Shown here: positions 61,986-64,000 of the stretch, piece after piece
Position numbering within the stretch: position 1 is the first letter of the stretch
How the letters are laid out: each line of letters begins with the position of its first letter
Assembly (NCBI RefSeq): GCF_003589595.1
Contig: NW_020653993.1
Span: 4,087,574 to 4,151,573, forward strand
Source of the DNA: Hyposmocoma kahamanoa
Taxonomy: Eukaryota > Arthropoda > Insecta > Lepidoptera > Cosmopterigidae
Reading direction: 5' to 3'
Length of the DNA stretch: 64,000 nt
Program-made: the position numbers and the translations under genes
Notes under the pieces: generated by a model
What the model saw: the letters and a program-made list of their open reading frames with translations, nothing else
Databases searched by the model: none
Told to the model about the DNA's origin: nothing

Positions 61986-62599
61986 TATGATTTTGATACA
62001 AATGAATTATTAGATAACAAATTATAATATGAATTTCTGTATCGAAATACATAAATAACTTTATTCCGTCAAAACCGGATTTATTTCAATACAAAGAGTT
62101 ATATATACGTTTTAGAGTTTACAAGATTTGTACTACAACTTTTAAAATTATATAATCACTTGCCAACTCACACCTAACCACCGTGAGTAGTATTTTATCT
62201 TTTAACCTCCCTGGAAAGGAACAAAAACTTGGAAAAGAAGTTTCGTTATCGATTCGAGTCACAGACCAATACTGTTGTGAAATGCACAGATGTAACAACT
62301 TTCCTGGAAATGGCAAGTTCTATATTAAATTATCATTCACTTCAATAATTAAAGAAACTATTACGAGAGAAATTTATGTGTTTTCTGTAAGCTTATAAAT
62401 CTCAGGCGTATAAGATATAGTGGTCTATACAAATTTGTTCGGAGTGATATATTATAAGGTTTATAGTTAAGGGCTGTGTAAGGGTCATGTATCTAGTGTA
62501 CGTATATAGCTAGAGTTTATACAGTTTATAGTAATTTCAAAAACATACTTAAGTCCCTAATACGCTGCCATTTTGCTGAGCTGATCACTATTTGCACAG
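61986..62599. other. Unassigned stretch
   Basis: A 71-codon frame (62183-62398) has no recognised domain. Confidence 0.35.
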
Positions 62600-62712
62600 T
62601 ATGCATTGTGGACACTGGACCAGGAGGCCCCAGATTCTATTCCCGGTATGACCAATTGGTTCTGATATGGGTGTTCTGGGTAGTGCTCTGGAGTGAATTC
62701 GGTTTCTTAGGT
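62600..62712 (+). mobile_element. SINE-D
   Basis: gtatgcattgtggacactgg, ggccccagattctattcccg (B box degraded), gtatgaccaattggttctga and gggtgttctgggtagtgctc. Confidence 0.7.
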
Positions 62713-62754
62713 ACTCATCGTAATATTTTATTTTCATTATAATGACGCGTGTCA

Positions 62755-63005
62755 AGTTCTATTGAAATTGGTTAAGGGAAAGAGGACGAAATTCTGTAAA
62801 CCGGATTCAGCCCCTAATTTGCCACTACAAGGAATGGAATATTTTATTCAAATTTCAATTCCTATTATTGAAGTGGTCCCTTTCCAACAGAAAAATAATA
62901 AACTAAATCGGTACATAAGTGTCGGAACAATCGATCAGAACAATAACATACACAGAAAAAAATACAGACGAATTAAGAACCATCTATTTTGAATTCGGTT
63001 AAAAC
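62755..63005 (-). mobile_element. Family K, short form
   Basis: ttctattgaaattggttaag, cggattcagcccctaatttg, ggaatggaatattttattca and tacagacgaattaagaacca. Both inverted ends are weak. Confidence 0.65.
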
Positions 63006-63164
63006 GGATTAAACACAAAGTTTTGTTTGTTTAAACAAGTACAAAATAAAATCTTATTTAAGAAAATGTATTCTGCAATCTTAATAAGTTTTAAAACAAA
63101 TCATTTTTATATTAAAATTGCTGCAGACACATTTGTTGAAACAAAAGGCATCTTCTAAAATAGC

Positions 63165-63417
63165 TTTTTTTATAATAATATCAAGTGACGGGCCGTACAA
63201 GTCGTGCGTCTGATGGTAAGCTACACGCCCGTATAACATAGCTTTTGCAGTGCCACTCAGAGCTTTAAATCGCAAAGATCTGAGTCCCATGTGCCTGTAA
63301 TTTCACCAGTACCCTTACGGTTTCTAAACCGGAACGCAGTAATGCTAACATTAAGAGAAATAGGTAAGGTGGCAGTACTTCACTGGATGATCTCTTTCAC
63401 AAGGAGCTTTACTGTTG
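63165..63417 (-). mobile_element. Family A copy with a central deletion
   Basis: aatatcaagtgacgggccgt, gtctgatggtaagctacacg, atcgcaaagatctgagtccc (jump across the gcgcccgtcaccctgagac segment), ggaacgcagtaatgctaaca and gatctctttcacaaggagct. Confidence 0.85.
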
Positions 63418-64000
63418 CCATGGCTTTTCGGCTGTACATATATTTGTAGAAGCAACATACCCACTTGATATTTTAAAACATTTTATTACTTCAGAAACTT
63501 TTGTTGCTGTAGACCAACCAACTCGCGAAACTTTGTCACATGAATAGTATGTAGAAAGAGAGTCTCTTCTAGATTTTTAAATGGCAACGTGACCAAAATT
63601 CCCGGGGCCCGGGAACTTTTCCCGTGAACTCCAATTAATTATATCGGATAATGAGTCGACCCGGTACCAAGTTCGCTACGTGATTCAGCGGTCAATTCTT
63701 CGCTTTTCACTTTGTGATTGCACTTCGTGATTTTCACTTTTTTTTTCGGGAAAAACTGTTTTACTAAGTATCAAGTTAATGCTATTAACTTCCGTAAAGG
63801 GTAGGGAATTCGGGAATTGGATGACTTGCAGTAAAAGTGTTCACGTCTGTATCTGACAAGTTTGATACGTGTAAACAAATGCTGGTTACCTTACCTACTT
63901 TCCTGCAACTGGTGTGCCTTTATACGCATGCTAGTTTATTTTATTTTTATTTATTTATTTTATCTTAGGAAGACCAACAGCTTTAAAGTAAATTAGTCGT
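63418..64000. other. Unassigned terminal stretch
   Basis: ttcccggggcccgggaa (63599-63615) is a perfect GC palindrome and is followed by ttttcccgtgaac. It may be the end of a transposon. The last 70 bases contain ttattttatttttatttatt-type runs. Confidence 0.4.

Noticed and set aside
1..64000. CRISPR arrays, operons, bacterial defence systems or viral genomes
   Set aside because: No evenly spaced direct repeats, no compact co-directional genes and no ribosome-binding-site pattern occur; everything fits insect repeat-rich DNA.

Overview
The window is AT-rich eukaryotic DNA, almost certainly from a moth or butterfly (Lepidoptera), and it is built mostly from nested and decayed transposable elements. 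The lepidopteran assignment is recognition-based. It rests on a tRNA-derived SINE with the tail typical of the order (gagaggagacc...cccagcag), on repeats ending in aaccgacttcaaaaaa / gaggtcggttttt, on a CR1-type LINE whose 3' UTR carries the phrase catcaggtgg, and on mariner and piggyBac relics. I found no host gene I would defend. The only candidates are two possible exons (about 13577-13779 and 15891-15930) with splice-site-like borders but no recognised protein. A 400-base run of N at 52899-53298 is an assembly gap.

Repeat families, with labels used only in this annotation: family A is a ~300-bp A-tailed repeat with about 27 copies on both strands. Families B, C, D, E and J are tRNA-derived SINEs. 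Family K is a terminal-inverted-repeat element. Families G, H and I are dispersed repeats of unknown class. Families M and N are two-copy MITEs, and all four insertions have perfect 8-bp target-site duplications.

Layout: 1-5 kb holds a polypurine tract, a Penelope-like GIY-YIG relic, an internally deleted mariner, a second mariner fragment lodged inside a family A copy, and a LINE remnant. 5-14 kb holds families A, C, D, G, H, J and K, a foldback element and a Jockey-like LINE end. 14-20 kb is less repeat-rich and contains GC-rich islands plus MITEs M and N. 20-28 kb holds K, D and A copies, a piggyBac C-terminal relic, a LINE relic and an ORF1-only retroelement. 28.1-31.3 kb is the best preserved mobile DNA: a 5'-truncated CR1-type LINE (minus strand) head-to-head with a 5'-truncated LINE of another family (plus strand). 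32-44 kb has dense A, B and C copies, two LINE ends and the second M copy. 44-52 kb is largely unique with J and G copies and ends in a 223-bp retroinsertion with an 11-bp duplication. 53-64 kb has LINE ends, SINEs, the second N copy and a broken Jockey-like LINE.

No genes act together here as a pathway. The relationships are between elements: SINE-like units presumably mobilised by LINE reverse transcriptases, and MITEs presumably mobilised by transposases encoded elsewhere. No bacterial-type systems or CRISPR arrays are present, and I found no convincing new defence or metabolic system. The most notable signals are the two MITE families with intact duplications, conserved hairpins and a LINE-like tail in family A, short perfect palindromes that look like template-switch scars, and an ORF1-only retroelement.
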